DNA of 64,000 nucleotides from Firm-13 sp037143795 (GCA_037143795.1 JBAWXZ010000002.1:236449-300448); one strand, 5' to 3'. Counted from the first letter of the stretch, positions 43,917-52,698 are shown. The notes: generated by a model not told the origin, from the letters alone. Numbers and translations: made by a program.

Positions 43917-44030
43917 AATATATTTTCCTTGCATCCAACGGGCGCTTTGCAGTGAGCTGACCTGTTACTAGAGCGACCTTACGCAGGCGTAAGCCGAGGA
44001 CATGGGAGCGAGAGTAATAGGTCAGCTCAC
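43917..44030 (+). repeat. Palindromic core-and-arms element, copy C
   Basis: Prefix TTTTCCTTGCATCC...GGGCGC (an imperfect version of the mini-hairpin). Left arm 43952-43969 (GTGAGCTGACCTGTTACT) pairs with the right arm 44013-44030 over 18 bp, one wobble. Core 43970-44012 has GAGCGACCTTACGCAGG, an inner GGC-GTAA-GCC hairpin with a GNRA loop, and CCGAGGACATGGGAGCGAG. Confidence 0.85.
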
Positions 44031-44038
44031 CAGTGGAA

Positions 44039-44151
44039 CAATATTTCCTTGCACCCGCAGGGTGCTTATTTATGGAAGAATCATATCTGTCGAGCGACCT
44101 TACGCAGGGCGAAGCCCGAGGACATGGGAGCGAAACAGATATGATTCTTCC
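44039..44151 (+). repeat. Palindromic core-and-arms element, copy D
   Basis: Prefix ATATTTCCTT and mini-hairpin GCACCC-GCA-GGGTGC. Left arm 44074-44090 (GGAAGAATCATATCTGT) pairs perfectly with the right arm 44135-44151. Core 44091-44134 is nearly identical to copy C but has a GGGC-GAA-GCCC inner hairpin. The right arm ends three bases from the stop codon of the convergent DUF4015 gene. Confidence 0.88.
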
Positions 44152-44153
44152 GT

Positions 44154-45536
44154 TCAGCTTACTCCGTCATATGCCCCGTCCGGATATTTGGCCGAAGGAT
44201 TCCATAATACCCATTCCGTATAGCCTGCATCATGCACAGCTTTGATCTGTGCATTGATCTGTTCATAGCCGTATGTAATGTAATTGCCCGCACCGATATA
44301 ACTGGCAGTGAATGCCTGCAGATAAGGACGCACGGTTGCGAAGCCGGGAGCGGAGGCATCTTTTTTGCCCATTGTAAGGGCGTTTAACAGGACATCATAT
44401 GGATAGTAGTCCGGCTTATCAAAGTTCTTGCCGTTAAGAATTGTGTTGAGTGCGTAATGGGACGGATAAAGCATCGGGCACAGGCTGTCAACCCCGGTAA
44501 GTCCTACTGTTGTCCAGTCCTGACCAAGGCTTGCACCGTCGCTTGCGCTCGAAAGGATGATTCCGAATACGTCGGCACTGAAAGGTATGCCGTACTCATC
44601 AGAAATGCGGATTCTTGCTGTCTGCAGGAATCGGTTTATCACCTCTACCTTGGTAGGCGTAGTCGCCGGATCGCCGAAATAAGGTTTTTCACCGGTGGTT
44701 GTCCCGCCAGTCGGGAAGCGTATGTAATCAAATTGGATTTCATCAATCCCGGCCGTTACTGCTTCAAGCGCCAGGTCGATGATATAGTCCCAGGTCCGTG
44801 TATCATAGGGATTGGCGAAGGGGTTCTTGCCTTCATTTTTGAAATACAGGATATTGCCTGAAGCGTCTTTGATAACGTAATCAGGTTTTTGCTTCGCGAA
44901 TTCAGGATCTTTGAAACATACGATTCTTCCGATGACCTTTATGTTGTTGTCATGGCATTTTTTTATAACATCGGCAAGATTGTAATAACTTTTCACGACG
45001 CCAAGCTCAATGGCCAGCGGATTGGTGCTGTTGAACATGACACCGTTGGACTCTTTTAAATCTATTACAAATGCATTGATTTCGGAATTTTTGGCAAGTG
45101 CGATGCTTTTATCAAGATTTGCGGCTGCACCAAGATAAATGGCATGAATCTCATTATGGACGACCGGTACAACGCTTTCCGCAACAGGCAGAGGCCCGAA
45201 GAAGCTGTCTACAACGGCGGCCTGCTGCAGGATCTCGGTTACGGTAGGTACAGCAGCTGTCGGCGAGGGGGGGGCGGCGGAGGATGCGGCAGTTGCTGCA
45301 GTAGAGGTAAGGGTCGAGACAGCTCCTGATGAAGCTGCAGTTACGGCGGTGGTTGTCTTTGTTGTGTCTGTGCCTGAGGAGAAGGCTCTTCCGATTAAAA
45401 ATATGGACAATCCAATGATAATGAAAATCATAACCAGAATAAAAAGACGCAGGAAAAGTATGATCTTGCGCTTTCTCATTCTGGCATGTCTGTTGTGCAG
45501 CGAAGGCGGGTTCGGATAATTGTCCGAATGTCTCAT
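44154..45536 (-). CDS. DUF4015 putative glycoside hydrolase, membrane-anchored
   Basis: 460 residues: cytoplasmic basic N-terminus, one membrane segment at about 27-50, a Ser/Thr/Ala-rich linker (about 52-95), and a TIM-barrel domain from about residue 125 with IHAIYLGAAANLDKS, INAFVIDLKESNGVM, IGRIVCFKDPEFA, IDEIQFDYIRFPTGG and EWVLWNPSAKY. These are the DUF4015 features distantly related to family 13 hydrolases. GGGGGG lies seven bases before the ATG. Outward-facing enzyme, probably acting on cell-wall or capsule glycan; substrate unknown. Confidence 0.85.
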   Translation of the reverse strand: MRHSDNYPNPPSLHNRHARMRKRKIILFLRLFILVMIFIIIGLSIFLIGRAFSSGTDTTKTTTAVTAASSGAVSTLTSTAATAASSAAPPSPTAAVPTVTEILQQAAVVDSFFGPLPVAESVVPVVHNEIHAIYLGAAANLDKSIALAKNSEINAFVIDLKESNGVMFNSTNPLAIELGVVKSYYNLADVIKKCHDNNIKVIGRIVCFKDPEFAKQKPDYVIKDASGNILYFKNEGKNPFANPYDTRTWDYIIDLALEAVTAGIDEIQFDYIRFPTGGTTTGEKPYFGDPATTPTKVEVINRFLQTARIRISDEYGIPFSADVFGIILSSASDGASLGQDWTTVGLTGVDSLCPMLYPSHYALNTILNGKNFDKPDYYPYDVLLNALTMGKKDASAPGFATVRPYLQAFTASYIGAGNYITYGYEQINAQIKAVHDAGYTEWVLWNPSAKYPDGAYDGVS

Positions 45537-45747
45537 ATCAAGTCCCCCCAGAGGATGAAACCGCCTTAGGACAGGCGGCTTTTGCAGTCTGCAAAGTTTT
45601 TATAATTATAGCTGAAAAAGAAATGAAGAACAAGCGTTTGCCTTTTGCGCAGTATATTGTGCGATAACATTGTTCACACTTATGCTGCGTGCTACAATAA
45701 TAATACAACATTATCCAAATGTAATGACAAAGGAAAGGCGGCTGAAT

Positions 45748-46161
45748 ATGCTGGTACGAAATTGTTCCGGGGGCATTGTGTTTTTCGAGGACTCAGTTCT
45801 CCTGATGTGCAACGAAAAATGCGAATGGTGTTTTCCTAAAGGTGTAATACGATCCGTGGAAAAGCCTGAAGACGTTGCCATCGGACGGGTTTACGCGGAA
45901 GCCGGCATTCACGCGGCTATTTTATCACCTGCAGGACGAACCAATTATGAGTTCTATTCCGTTTCCCGGCAAAAACCGGTCTGCAACAAAATCATCTGGT
46001 ATGTAATGAAAGCTTTGGACACGCACGTTATGCCAAGTGCTTCCGAACACTTTACGGACGGATGCTTTGTTCCGATTAAAGAGGCGCTTGAGAAGGTAAC
46101 ATATAGTCAGGATAAATCACTTCTGATGCTGGCATATCAGAGATACAAGGAGTTAGTTTGA
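45748..46161 (+). CDS. Nudix-fold protein with degenerate Nudix box
   Basis: 137 residues. FPKGVIRSVEKPEDVAIGRV leads into the Nudix box, but the catalytic REUXEE reads GRVYAE: two or three of the acidic and Arg residues that bind metal are gone. The start at 45748 follows AAAGGAAAGGCG; two ATGs further upstream lack sites. Canonical members cleave nucleoside diphosphate derivatives; this one may bind rather than hydrolyse. It ends one base before yigZ starts, so the two are in one operon. Confidence 0.72.
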   Translation: MLVRNCSGGIVFFEDSVLLMCNEKCEWCFPKGVIRSVEKPEDVAIGRVYAEAGIHAAILSPAGRTNYEFYSVSRQKPVCNKIIWYVMKALDTHVMPSASEHFTDGCFVPIKEALEKVTYSQDKSLLMLAYQRYKELV

Positions 46162-46818
46162 TTGCTTAGAGAAGAATGGTACACGCTTTCGAAGGCTGCC
46201 CATGTTTCGATTGAAGAGAAAAAATCTATTTTTATTGCTGATGCTGCACCTGTTTCTTCAGCGAAGGAAGCGGAGAATTTTCTATCGGACGTGAAGAAAA
46301 AGTACCCGGATGCAAGACATCATGTATTTGCCTGGCGAACCGGCGGAAGTGAAATCCTTCAGCGTTACAGCGACGACGGTGAGCCGTCCGGGACTGCAGG
46401 CCTCCCTGTTCTGGATGTTCTTCGAAAGAACAATATTGACGATGCGATACTTGTTGTGACCCGATACTTCGGCGGCGTTCTCCTGGGAACCGGGGGTCTC
46501 GTGAGGGCATACGGGAGAGCAGCTTTTCTGGCGCTCACAGAGGCGGAACCGACGGTATGCCGCATTTGTGAACTGTATCATGTTATGATAAGCTATTCTC
46601 ATCTTGAACGCCTTCGATTTGCTTTGCAGAAAGCAGGATATATCGTCGAAGAACCCGAGTTTGGTATGGATCCGGTTTTGCCGGTGTGCTGTCAGGTCGG
46701 ACAGAAGGATGCACTGATGCATATCTGTATGGATATGACGGCCGGTCAGGCTGTTTTTGAATATGTAGGTGACAAAACAGTATCAATGGGAAGGGTGGGT
46801 GATTTGTCTTTTGAGTAA
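46162..46818 (+). CDS. YigZ/IMPACT-family protein
   Basis: 218 residues from a TTG start with AAGGAG eight bases upstream, abutting the previous stop codon. The UPF0029/IMPACT N-terminal domain shows DARHHVFAWR, SDDGEPSGTAGLPVLDVL and VTRYFGGVLLGTGGLVRAY; a DUF1949-like C-terminal domain follows. The bacterial proteins are conserved and thought to interact with nucleic acids or the translation machinery, with no settled reaction. Confidence 0.92.
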   Translation: MLREEWYTLSKAAHVSIEEKKSIFIADAAPVSSAKEAENFLSDVKKKYPDARHHVFAWRTGGSEILQRYSDDGEPSGTAGLPVLDVLRKNNIDDAILVVTRYFGGVLLGTGGLVRAYGRAAFLALTEAEPTVCRICELYHVMISYSHLERLRFALQKAGYIVEEPEFGMDPVLPVCCQVGQKDALMHICMDMTAGQAVFEYVGDKTVSMGRVGDLSFE

Positions 46819-47401
46819 TCAACCGGTTGAAGAACGTTCCGATTATTCTTTTGGAAAGACTCCTTCTCCTCAGATTCGCCAGCTCGACCACAGCACGTGG
46901 TGGGCCGCCTTTATGAGCCTGGTCGGTACGATGCCCCGGAAGGCAGAAGCTTCCCGGTTGTCGGATGACCCGATACATGTGGTTCACGGACAGTATTTTT
47001 CTGTCAGGGACTGTGCGATGCGGGCAATTGATGCTGCATATGCAGAGAATCTGCCGCACGTCGCACGTGACTATGAAGAGCAGGCCAGGCAGCTTGTTTT
47101 TTCATACGATAAAAGAGTGTATATAAGAGTGAGCAGGATCTTTGACAAACAGCGCATGAAGTACCTTGTTATCTGTACCGCCTGTATGGTTTTGGGCGCC
47201 TTTCTGGCATTTTTATATTCCATCGGGGAGAAGAAGTCGCCGGGACTCATGGTACTGATCGTGATAACGATCCTTTTTGCTGCCGCAAGTGCTGTTATGG
47301 CTTCCCTGACTACATGGCGCAAAAGAAAAATTCTGAACCGCCCGTCTTACCATGAACCCCAAAACAGCTCAGGGGATTCAGGAATCAAAACAGAATTGTA
47401 A
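46811..47401 (+). CDS. Unidentified membrane protein
   Basis: 196 residues if begun at the TTG at 46811, which overlaps the end of yigZ and has a GGTGGG-type site upstream; a GTG at 46769 is also open. The first 120 residues are soluble, with a charged helical part (about 80-115). Two membrane segments follow at roughly 122-140 and 147-167, then a basic, polar tail. I recognise no family. Coupling to the Nudix-yigZ pair is the only context clue. Confidence 0.55.
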   Translation: MSNQPVEERSDYSFGKTPSPQIRQLDHSTWWAAFMSLVGTMPRKAEASRLSDDPIHVVHGQYFSVRDCAMRAIDAAYAENLPHVARDYEEQARQLVFSYDKRVYIRVSRIFDKQRMKYLVICTACMVLGAFLAFLYSIGEKKSPGLMVLIVITILFAAASAVMASLTTWRKRKILNRPSYHEPQNSSGDSGIKTEL

Positions 47402-47451
47402 ATTATACAATTCTTACCCGGATTTACCGCAATCCTGCCCAAAATATGACC

Positions 47452-47479
47452 TTGACTCGTGGTAAAACAAAGATAGACA
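47452..47479 (+). promoter_or_regulatory. Possible htrA promoter
   Basis: TTGACT, 16-base spacer, TAGACA (a weak -10), 74 bases before the start codon. Confidence 0.3.
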
Positions 47480-47552
47480 GATTCAGGCCCGTCACACAAT
47501 AGGAAACAGTCAATCACAAAACATGCTCGATAATGAGAGGAGTAGCTGACAT

Positions 47553-48845
47553 ATGGATACATTTACAAACGGCATTCAACCACCGGTTCAGTTAATGGAA
47601 CCGGTCAACGCAAAGGTCAAATCCGGCCTTTTCGGAATATTACACAACAAAAAGGGTGCCTGGAAAACCAGCTCCATTGTACTTACGATTATTGGGGCCA
47701 CCCTAATAGCTGCCCTTATCATTGGATCAGCCAGTCTTATGTTTGTCTTTTTCCGGTATGTTCGTCCGTCGGATAAATCAGTAGTGACAACACAGACAAC
47801 AGCAGCAATCGATAAAGATACCACGGCCACAACCGTTGCAGGGAATAATGCCGCCACGGACTCATCCGGCAAAATTTTCAGTATTGCCGATGCTGCAACG
47901 CTTCCTGATTCGGGCAGTAAAAAAGCATTGACCACTACAGAAATTGCCAGCAAGGTCGGACCTGCTACAGTCTCTATTCTTGCAGAAGTATCCTATGGAA
48001 GTATCAATGGAACACAGCAGTTAGCCGAAGCTTCCGGGTCTGGCTTTATCGTATCGGCTGACGGTTACATTGTTACCAATAACCATGTTATTGAAGGGGC
48101 AACCACCGCCAAGGTAATTGTACCCGGCGAGAAAACTCCGATTGATGCTGTCATTGTTGGGACAGATGCCACCACCGATATTGCTGTTCTCAAAATTGAC
48201 CGGACGAATCTTCCCTTTGTGACTCTCGGGGATTCGGATTCACTTCAGGTCGGTGAACTGGCTGTTGCGATCGGTAATCCGTTTGGGGAGCTGGCCGGAT
48301 CGGTTACAGTAGGCGTTATCAGCGCACTGGATCGTGAAGTAAGTATCAGTAATACCAAATATAATCTGCTTCAGACAGATGCGGCGATCAATGCCGGCAA
48401 CTCAGGCGGGCCGCTTGTGAACTCCTATGGAGAAGTTGTTGGAGTAACCAATGCAAAAGTTTCTGAAGGCGAGGGCATTGGATTTGCTATTCCGATTAAT
48501 GATGTAAAGACAGTAATTGAAGATCTGATCAATAACGGGTTTGTAACGGGACGTCCCGTACTCGGGATTGGCGTAGTAACAGTCGATCAGGCAACAGCTG
48601 ATCAGTATGGCTGGCCGTTAGGCGCATATATCCGCCAGATTGATGCAAACAGTGCCGCTGAAAAAGCCGGGCTGCAGGTCGGTGACATTATAACCAAAAT
48701 TGATGGAACGGATATCACAACAACAGAACAGGTAATTGAGATCAAAAATTCCCATAAAGTCGGTGACACAATCACTATCACAGTTGTTAGAAATGGTGGT
48801 ACACTGGATATAGCACTTACATTACAGGAGGGTTCCGCCAAATGA
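47553..48845 (+). CDS. htrA: HtrA/DegP-type membrane-anchored serine protease
   Basis: 430 residues: cytoplasmic N-terminus, one membrane segment at about 38-67, a low-complexity linker, trypsin-like domain with the catalytic His (TNNHVIEG), Asp (TDIAVLKID) and Ser (NAGNSGGPLVN), and one PDZ domain (about 330-425, KAGLQVGDIITKIDG). GAGAGGAG precedes the ATG. Degrades or refolds misfolded envelope proteins outside the membrane. The stop codon overlaps the start of a 37-codon membrane peptide gene. Confidence 0.95.
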   Translation: MDTFTNGIQPPVQLMEPVNAKVKSGLFGILHNKKGAWKTSSIVLTIIGATLIAALIIGSASLMFVFFRYVRPSDKSVVTTQTTAAIDKDTTATTVAGNNAATDSSGKIFSIADAATLPDSGSKKALTTTEIASKVGPATVSILAEVSYGSINGTQQLAEASGSGFIVSADGYIVTNNHVIEGATTAKVIVPGEKTPIDAVIVGTDATTDIAVLKIDRTNLPFVTLGDSDSLQVGELAVAIGNPFGELAGSVTVGVISALDREVSISNTKYNLLQTDAAINAGNSGGPLVNSYGEVVGVTNAKVSEGEGIGFAIPINDVKTVIEDLINNGFVTGRPVLGIGVVTVDQATADQYGWPLGAYIRQIDANSAAEKAGLQVGDIITKIDGTDITTTEQVIEIKNSHKVGDTITITVVRNGGTLDIALTLQEGSAK

Positions 48846-48955
48846 GTTCTTCCAATAAGTCCGGTTTTATCAGAGTAATGGCAATCATACTTGCCTTAAT
48901 TATGTTCGGTTCTGTTATCAGCGGTTTGTTTTTTGCTTTAGCTGCCGGATTCTAA
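48842..48955 (+). CDS. 37-residue membrane peptide translationally coupled to htrA
   Basis: The ATG overlaps the htrA stop as ATGA, and AGGAGGG lies eight to nine bases upstream, an excellent site placed inside the end of htrA. The peptide begins MSSSNKSGFIR and continues with a single hydrophobic segment to its end (VMAIILALIMFGSVISG and so on). Such a small single-span protein could modulate or anchor HtrA, but no family is recognised. A terminator follows. Confidence 0.65.
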   Translation: MSSSNKSGFIRVMAIILALIMFGSVISGLFFALAAGF

Positions 48956-49030
48956 GACCGGACTGAAGATCAGGCCCGCAGACTGCATTGCCGTCAGGCC
49001 GTACAAATTAATAAATACCAAATAGTAAAA

Positions 49031-49080
49031 CAGCAGCAGATGGAAGAAAAATCTTCCGCCTGCTGCTGTTTGCATTTTTG
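49031..49080 (+). terminator. Rho-independent terminator of the htrA operon
   Basis: CAGCAGCAG pairs with CTGCTGCTG, with an inner GGAAGA / TCTTCC stem, followed by an interrupted T-run. Confidence 0.7.
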
Positions 49081-49142
49081 AAAAAATATTACATGATACG
49101 GTGCATAAACGGGGAAGGGAATGAAGACCGGAGGAAGCCGGG

Positions 49143-49748
49143 TTATTCCTGCTGATTCCTGACCAGAACCTTCCATGTGCCGTGATCCCATTGAAGGTGA
49201 AACAGTGATGTCTGGTCGACTTCCTGGCCCGTACGCAAAGTGGATAGTTCGCGCCCGTCGCAGAGCATGATAATCGCCTGCAGTAATATGCAGTGTGTCA
49301 CGCCAAGGATCGGACCGGTATTATCCGGAAGTGACTCGAGATCTTTCAGGAAAGCTTGTGCACGTGCGACGACTTCAACAAAGGATTCACCCTCTGCCGG
49401 CGGTATGTACAGGTCCGGCCTGTTACGAAACCGGTAAAAGACTTCCGGATAATTGATCTTTGCGTCGGCAGCAGACATTCCTTCCCAGCTTCCAAGATCC
49501 ATTTCAGCAAGGGAGTTCTCAATTACAAGGGGAACGGATCGTTCTCCGATTAACAGGAGCGCTGTATGAAGTGCTCGCGGCATTGGGCTTGTATAACACT
49601 TCGAGAAGGGGATTTCCCGGATTTTATCGCGAAGATTTAATGCACCCCGGATACCATCCTCTGTCAGCGGGGAATTCAGTCGCCCCTGCATACGCACTTC
49701 AACATTCCAGACAGTCTGGCCATGCCGGGTCAGGTATAAATCAATCAT
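49143..49748 (-). CDS. Histidine phosphatase family protein (phosphoglycerate-mutase-like)
   Basis: 201 residues. The phospho-His motif is LTRHGQTVWN, and the second catalytic His lies in GVTHCILLQAI. GSWEGMSAADA matches the branch that includes CobC and broad-specificity phosphatases. The ATG at 49748 is preferred because GAAAGGCAG lies upstream; a reading 19 residues longer is not supported. Last gene of a minus-strand set behind the foldase-like protein. Confidence 0.9.
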   Translation of the reverse strand: MIDLYLTRHGQTVWNVEVRMQGRLNSPLTEDGIRGALNLRDKIREIPFSKCYTSPMPRALHTALLLIGERSVPLVIENSLAEMDLGSWEGMSAADAKINYPEVFYRFRNRPDLYIPPAEGESFVEVVARAQAFLKDLESLPDNTGPILGVTHCILLQAIIMLCDGRELSTLRTGQEVDQTSLFHLQWDHGTWKVLVRNQQE

Positions 49749-49821
49749 GTATGAATCTGCCTTTCTATGGCACTTTATCAATGAAATGCCGCCGCAGGAG
49801 TGCATCCTTAAGGTATTTCCA

Positions 49822-51582
49822 TTACGGGACGTCTTTTATGTACTGGAGGCCGTCATCATTGAACGAATACGGGTAATCCGTCTGACGTTCAAGAAGGAAA
49901 GCCTGATAATTATCCATTCGAATATAGCTGTTGACCCGGTCAAACCACTCCGGGTTCGGCGAGGCTCCGACATAGTACGCGATAATGATTTGTGTGTCTG
50001 TTTCAATCATTGTTTTGTCCCCGGCGACCCGTGCCGGATCAAAAATCCAGTTATCAAGGTTGCTGGCAAGCACACCCCTGTATGTGTCGGTTTTATGGGC
50101 GGCCTTTATCTTATCAGCGGCAATTTCGTCGGCATAGGTGGTTTCAAGCGACTGCATGGAAGATTCATCTGTGACAGAATCAAGAATCGTCTGTGCAAAA
50201 GGGAGGATCTCCGTATCTGGAATTCCCGCCTGTCCCGTGGCTGTATCTTCGCGGTTGATATAAAGGAAACGGATATCCCGCAATGGCTCCAGCTGGCGGA
50301 TACGGGAAGAGAAACAAATCAGAATCGGAAAACCGTTGGTGTCGTCAAAAATAGTGCAGTCCCCGGGCAGCCTTGCAGGATCAAAAAGCCATGCGCGCCA
50401 ATCAGGGTTATCAACATTTGTATACCGTACATTGGAAATCAGTGTGGAATCAGGCACAAGGATTTTGTCTTTAGCCTCTCCTGTGAAGAAGCCTGCGGCA
50501 ACAGTCTCAAATTTAGTTTCATCATGTCCGATTCCGTCGATGATTTCCTGTGCGTGAAGATGGGCGGTAGCTTTAAAGCTGGCGTCCGTCTGCTCAAAGA
50601 TGATGCGCAGAACACGGTATGATACCTGGTCATACTGGTTCGGGCTTGCTGCATAGGCCTCTTCGGCCTGTCCCGGCGTTGCTTTGAGTTCTTCGAGTTT
50701 GGCGCCGTTGGCATAATCCTCAGTGAAGTATTTTTTGGTCAGAATTTCAAGAATCTGATCTTTGGTAACGTATGAACCGAAATAGCCCTTTATATAGGTA
50801 TCCAGACTAACTCCGATGTCGTTCGCTTTTCCGGATAGCCAGTCAATATATGCCTGGGCCCTTTGCTTTTGGGGTTCGGTTATCTGATAACCCTTACTGG
50901 TTGCATCATCATAAAGGAGCTTTGTCACCTGGATCTCGCGTGCAGCCATATCAAGGAAATATTCACGGTAAGAAGCAAAGTTATCTTCGCCGGGGCTGGA
51001 CAGCATGGCGGCTGTGTTCGAATCGAAAATATTGATACCGTTTTCGATTAATACATAATGATACATGAAGCTGAATTCAGCATTGGAAATCGGCTCATTC
51101 TTAAGCGTCATCGGGCTTGCATACTGCTCTTTCAGATTTACTCCGTAATAGAGCGAACCTACCAGGACAATTATGGCCAGAATCACGAGGGAAATAATCA
51201 CATACATCGGCTTAAGCCAATGCTTCTTTTTCTGCCTGGGCTCATAGACCGTACTGGTGCGGGATTTTTTATGTGTGCCGGCGGAATAGGACCCGGTATC
51301 GAGATAGTCATCCTCAGAGGGATCATTGCTGGAAACCATCATTTCGTGACTGTGCGAATGAGTGCTCAGATCAAGATCTACCGGGAGGTCATCAGCCGGA
51401 TAATCCTCGACAGCCTGATTGTCCTCATTGGTCTGCATCTCGAACTGGTCCTTCTGTTCTTCCTGCTGCGGCTTGTGATCCTGACGGGAAAGCGAAGTCT
51501 CAGTCTGGCTCGATTCCGGCTGCGGAAGCGGCGGTATACGAATATCTGAATCCTGATCCGAAAAATTATGTTTCTTTTTCAT
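49822..51582 (-). CDS. SurA/PrsA-like membrane-anchored foldase
   Basis: 586 residues: a 125-residue acidic, Gln/Ser/Pro-rich cytosolic region, one membrane segment at about 130-152, a SurA-N/PrsA-like helical domain (about 160-290, with ISNAEFSFMYHY and AREIQVTKLLYDDA), and two later domains with a repeated FDPARxxGD motif (LFDPARLPGDCT and IFDPARVAGDKT). The repeated motif suggests parvulin-like or derived modules, but the isomerase active-site pattern is not clear. Likely a protein-folding factor facing outward. The long cytosolic tail is unusual for PrsA, which is a lipoprotein. Confidence 0.65.
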   Translation of the reverse strand: MKKKHNFSDQDSDIRIPPLPQPESSQTETSLSRQDHKPQQEEQKDQFEMQTNEDNQAVEDYPADDLPVDLDLSTHSHSHEMMVSSNDPSEDDYLDTGSYSAGTHKKSRTSTVYEPRQKKKHWLKPMYVIISLVILAIIVLVGSLYYGVNLKEQYASPMTLKNEPISNAEFSFMYHYVLIENGINIFDSNTAAMLSSPGEDNFASYREYFLDMAAREIQVTKLLYDDATSKGYQITEPQKQRAQAYIDWLSGKANDIGVSLDTYIKGYFGSYVTKDQILEILTKKYFTEDYANGAKLEELKATPGQAEEAYAASPNQYDQVSYRVLRIIFEQTDASFKATAHLHAQEIIDGIGHDETKFETVAAGFFTGEAKDKILVPDSTLISNVRYTNVDNPDWRAWLFDPARLPGDCTIFDDTNGFPILICFSSRIRQLEPLRDIRFLYINREDTATGQAGIPDTEILPFAQTILDSVTDESSMQSLETTYADEIAADKIKAAHKTDTYRGVLASNLDNWIFDPARVAGDKTMIETDTQIIIAYYVGASPNPEWFDRVNSYIRMDNYQAFLLERQTDYPYSFNDDGLQYIKDVP

Positions 51583-51608
51583 TTAATACCTTTCTTAACT
51601 TGCTTCTC

Positions 51609-52538
51609 TCAAGACTCTGATAGATAATCATCGTCGGAGGGAATAATAAGGGTGAGCGCACGGGGAATACACTCGACTACGATTGGAAGCAAGTCGCCTT
51701 CTTCTCCGTCGAGATCAAGCCGTATCTCATCCGTACCTTTAGTGGACAAAGAAAGTCGATCCGTCTGAAAATATGTAACGTTATCATTGCTCAGGTGATC
51801 GCCGATCAAAAACTTCCCCAGCAACGGCAAAAGACCGCCGATTTCAAGCTTTGACACGATAAGAACATCCAAAAGACCGTCGTTGAGTTCTGCATAAGGC
51901 ATTAGCTTCCTGATGCCGCCCACATTCATGGAGTTGGCAACTACAAAGAGCAGCGCTTCATCATCAAATAAATCTTCCTTCGACTCAATTGTCAGCTGCA
52001 GACCCTTGAGAATATTGGCAGGAATATCTTTGGCACCTTCCAGCCAATAAGCCATTCTGCCAAGGGATGTCTTGCTTTCAGAGGGAACTTTGTAGGCTAT
52101 ATCTGTCAATAGTCCGCCTGCGGCAACGTTGAGAAAATACCTGCTGCCTGCCTTACCGACGTCTATCTGCATTTTGTTGAATTCTATAAGCATACGCGAG
52201 TAGGAATACGGGTCGGCAGGAATATCAAGGGACGTCGCAAAATCATTGACGGTACCGGCGGGAAGAATAGCCAGGGGTGTATTCGTGCCGCTTTGCATCA
52301 GCCCGTTTACAACTTCATTGACTGTACCGTCTCCGCCGACAGCCATGACAAGATCATATTCACCCGGCTTCATTTCAGCAGCATAGTTCTGTGCATCGTC
52401 CTTGGCTCTGGTATAGCAGAAATCAGCGCGATACAGAGCCTTGGCTTCGACGAGATATCCGACGATATCATTTACAGTCTGGCTGATCGTTTGGCGGCCT
52501 GAGGATGGATTAATGATTATTTTAATCTTAAGTTCCAT
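51609..52538 (-). CDS. Diacylglycerol kinase family lipid kinase (YegS/DgkB-like)
   Basis: 309 residues. NPSSGRQ at the start and GGDGTVNEVVNGLM form the nucleotide-binding site of the DAGK catalytic fold; LPAGTVNDFATSL follows. The remainder is the all-beta lipid-binding domain. Phosphorylates diacylglycerol or related lipids at the membrane surface to feed phospholipid recycling. It starts the minus-strand set followed by the foldase-like gene, 26 bases downstream. Confidence 0.92.
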   Translation of the reverse strand: MELKIKIIINPSSGRQTISQTVNDIVGYLVEAKALYRADFCYTRAKDDAQNYAAEMKPGEYDLVMAVGGDGTVNEVVNGLMQSGTNTPLAILPAGTVNDFATSLDIPADPYSYSRMLIEFNKMQIDVGKAGSRYFLNVAAGGLLTDIAYKVPSESKTSLGRMAYWLEGAKDIPANILKGLQLTIESKEDLFDDEALLFVVANSMNVGGIRKLMPYAELNDGLLDVLIVSKLEIGGLLPLLGKFLIGDHLSNDNVTYFQTDRLSLSTKGTDEIRLDLDGEEGDLLPIVVECIPRALTLIIPSDDDYLSES

Positions 52539-52612
52539 TTTGTATTTGTTCCGCGCTCTCTTTGAATTTTGTTATTTCTGCCATAGACTTAAATTTTAGC
52601 ACAAAACAGGCA

Positions 52613-52662
52613 TAATAAAAACGGTAATCGCTTGGCCGTGGCACAGATTGCGATTACCGTTT
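52613..52662 (-). terminator. Rho-independent terminator of nrdD
   Basis: On the minus strand AAACGGTAATCGC pairs with GCGATTACCGTTT and runs into TTTTTATT. Confidence 0.85.
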
Positions 52663-52698
52663 AATTACTGATGCATAACGGAGCAGGGAAGAACCCGT

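Noticed and set aside
43917..44151. CRISPR array
   Set aside because: Repeats are only two in tandem, are palindromic with variable arms, and spacing is not that of short spacers; no cas gene is near.
43917..44151. Integron attC sites
   Set aside because: attC sites have conserved ends and variable middles; here the middle is conserved and the arms vary. No integrase or cassette genes are visible.
43917..44151. Ordinary rho-independent terminators
   Set aside because: No T-run follows any of the four right arms, and two copies lie directly upstream of promoters.
49747..50622. Plus-strand open frame of 291 codons opposite the foldase-like gene
   Set aside because: Antisense shadow; the minus-strand frame has a membrane anchor, foldase features and proper context.
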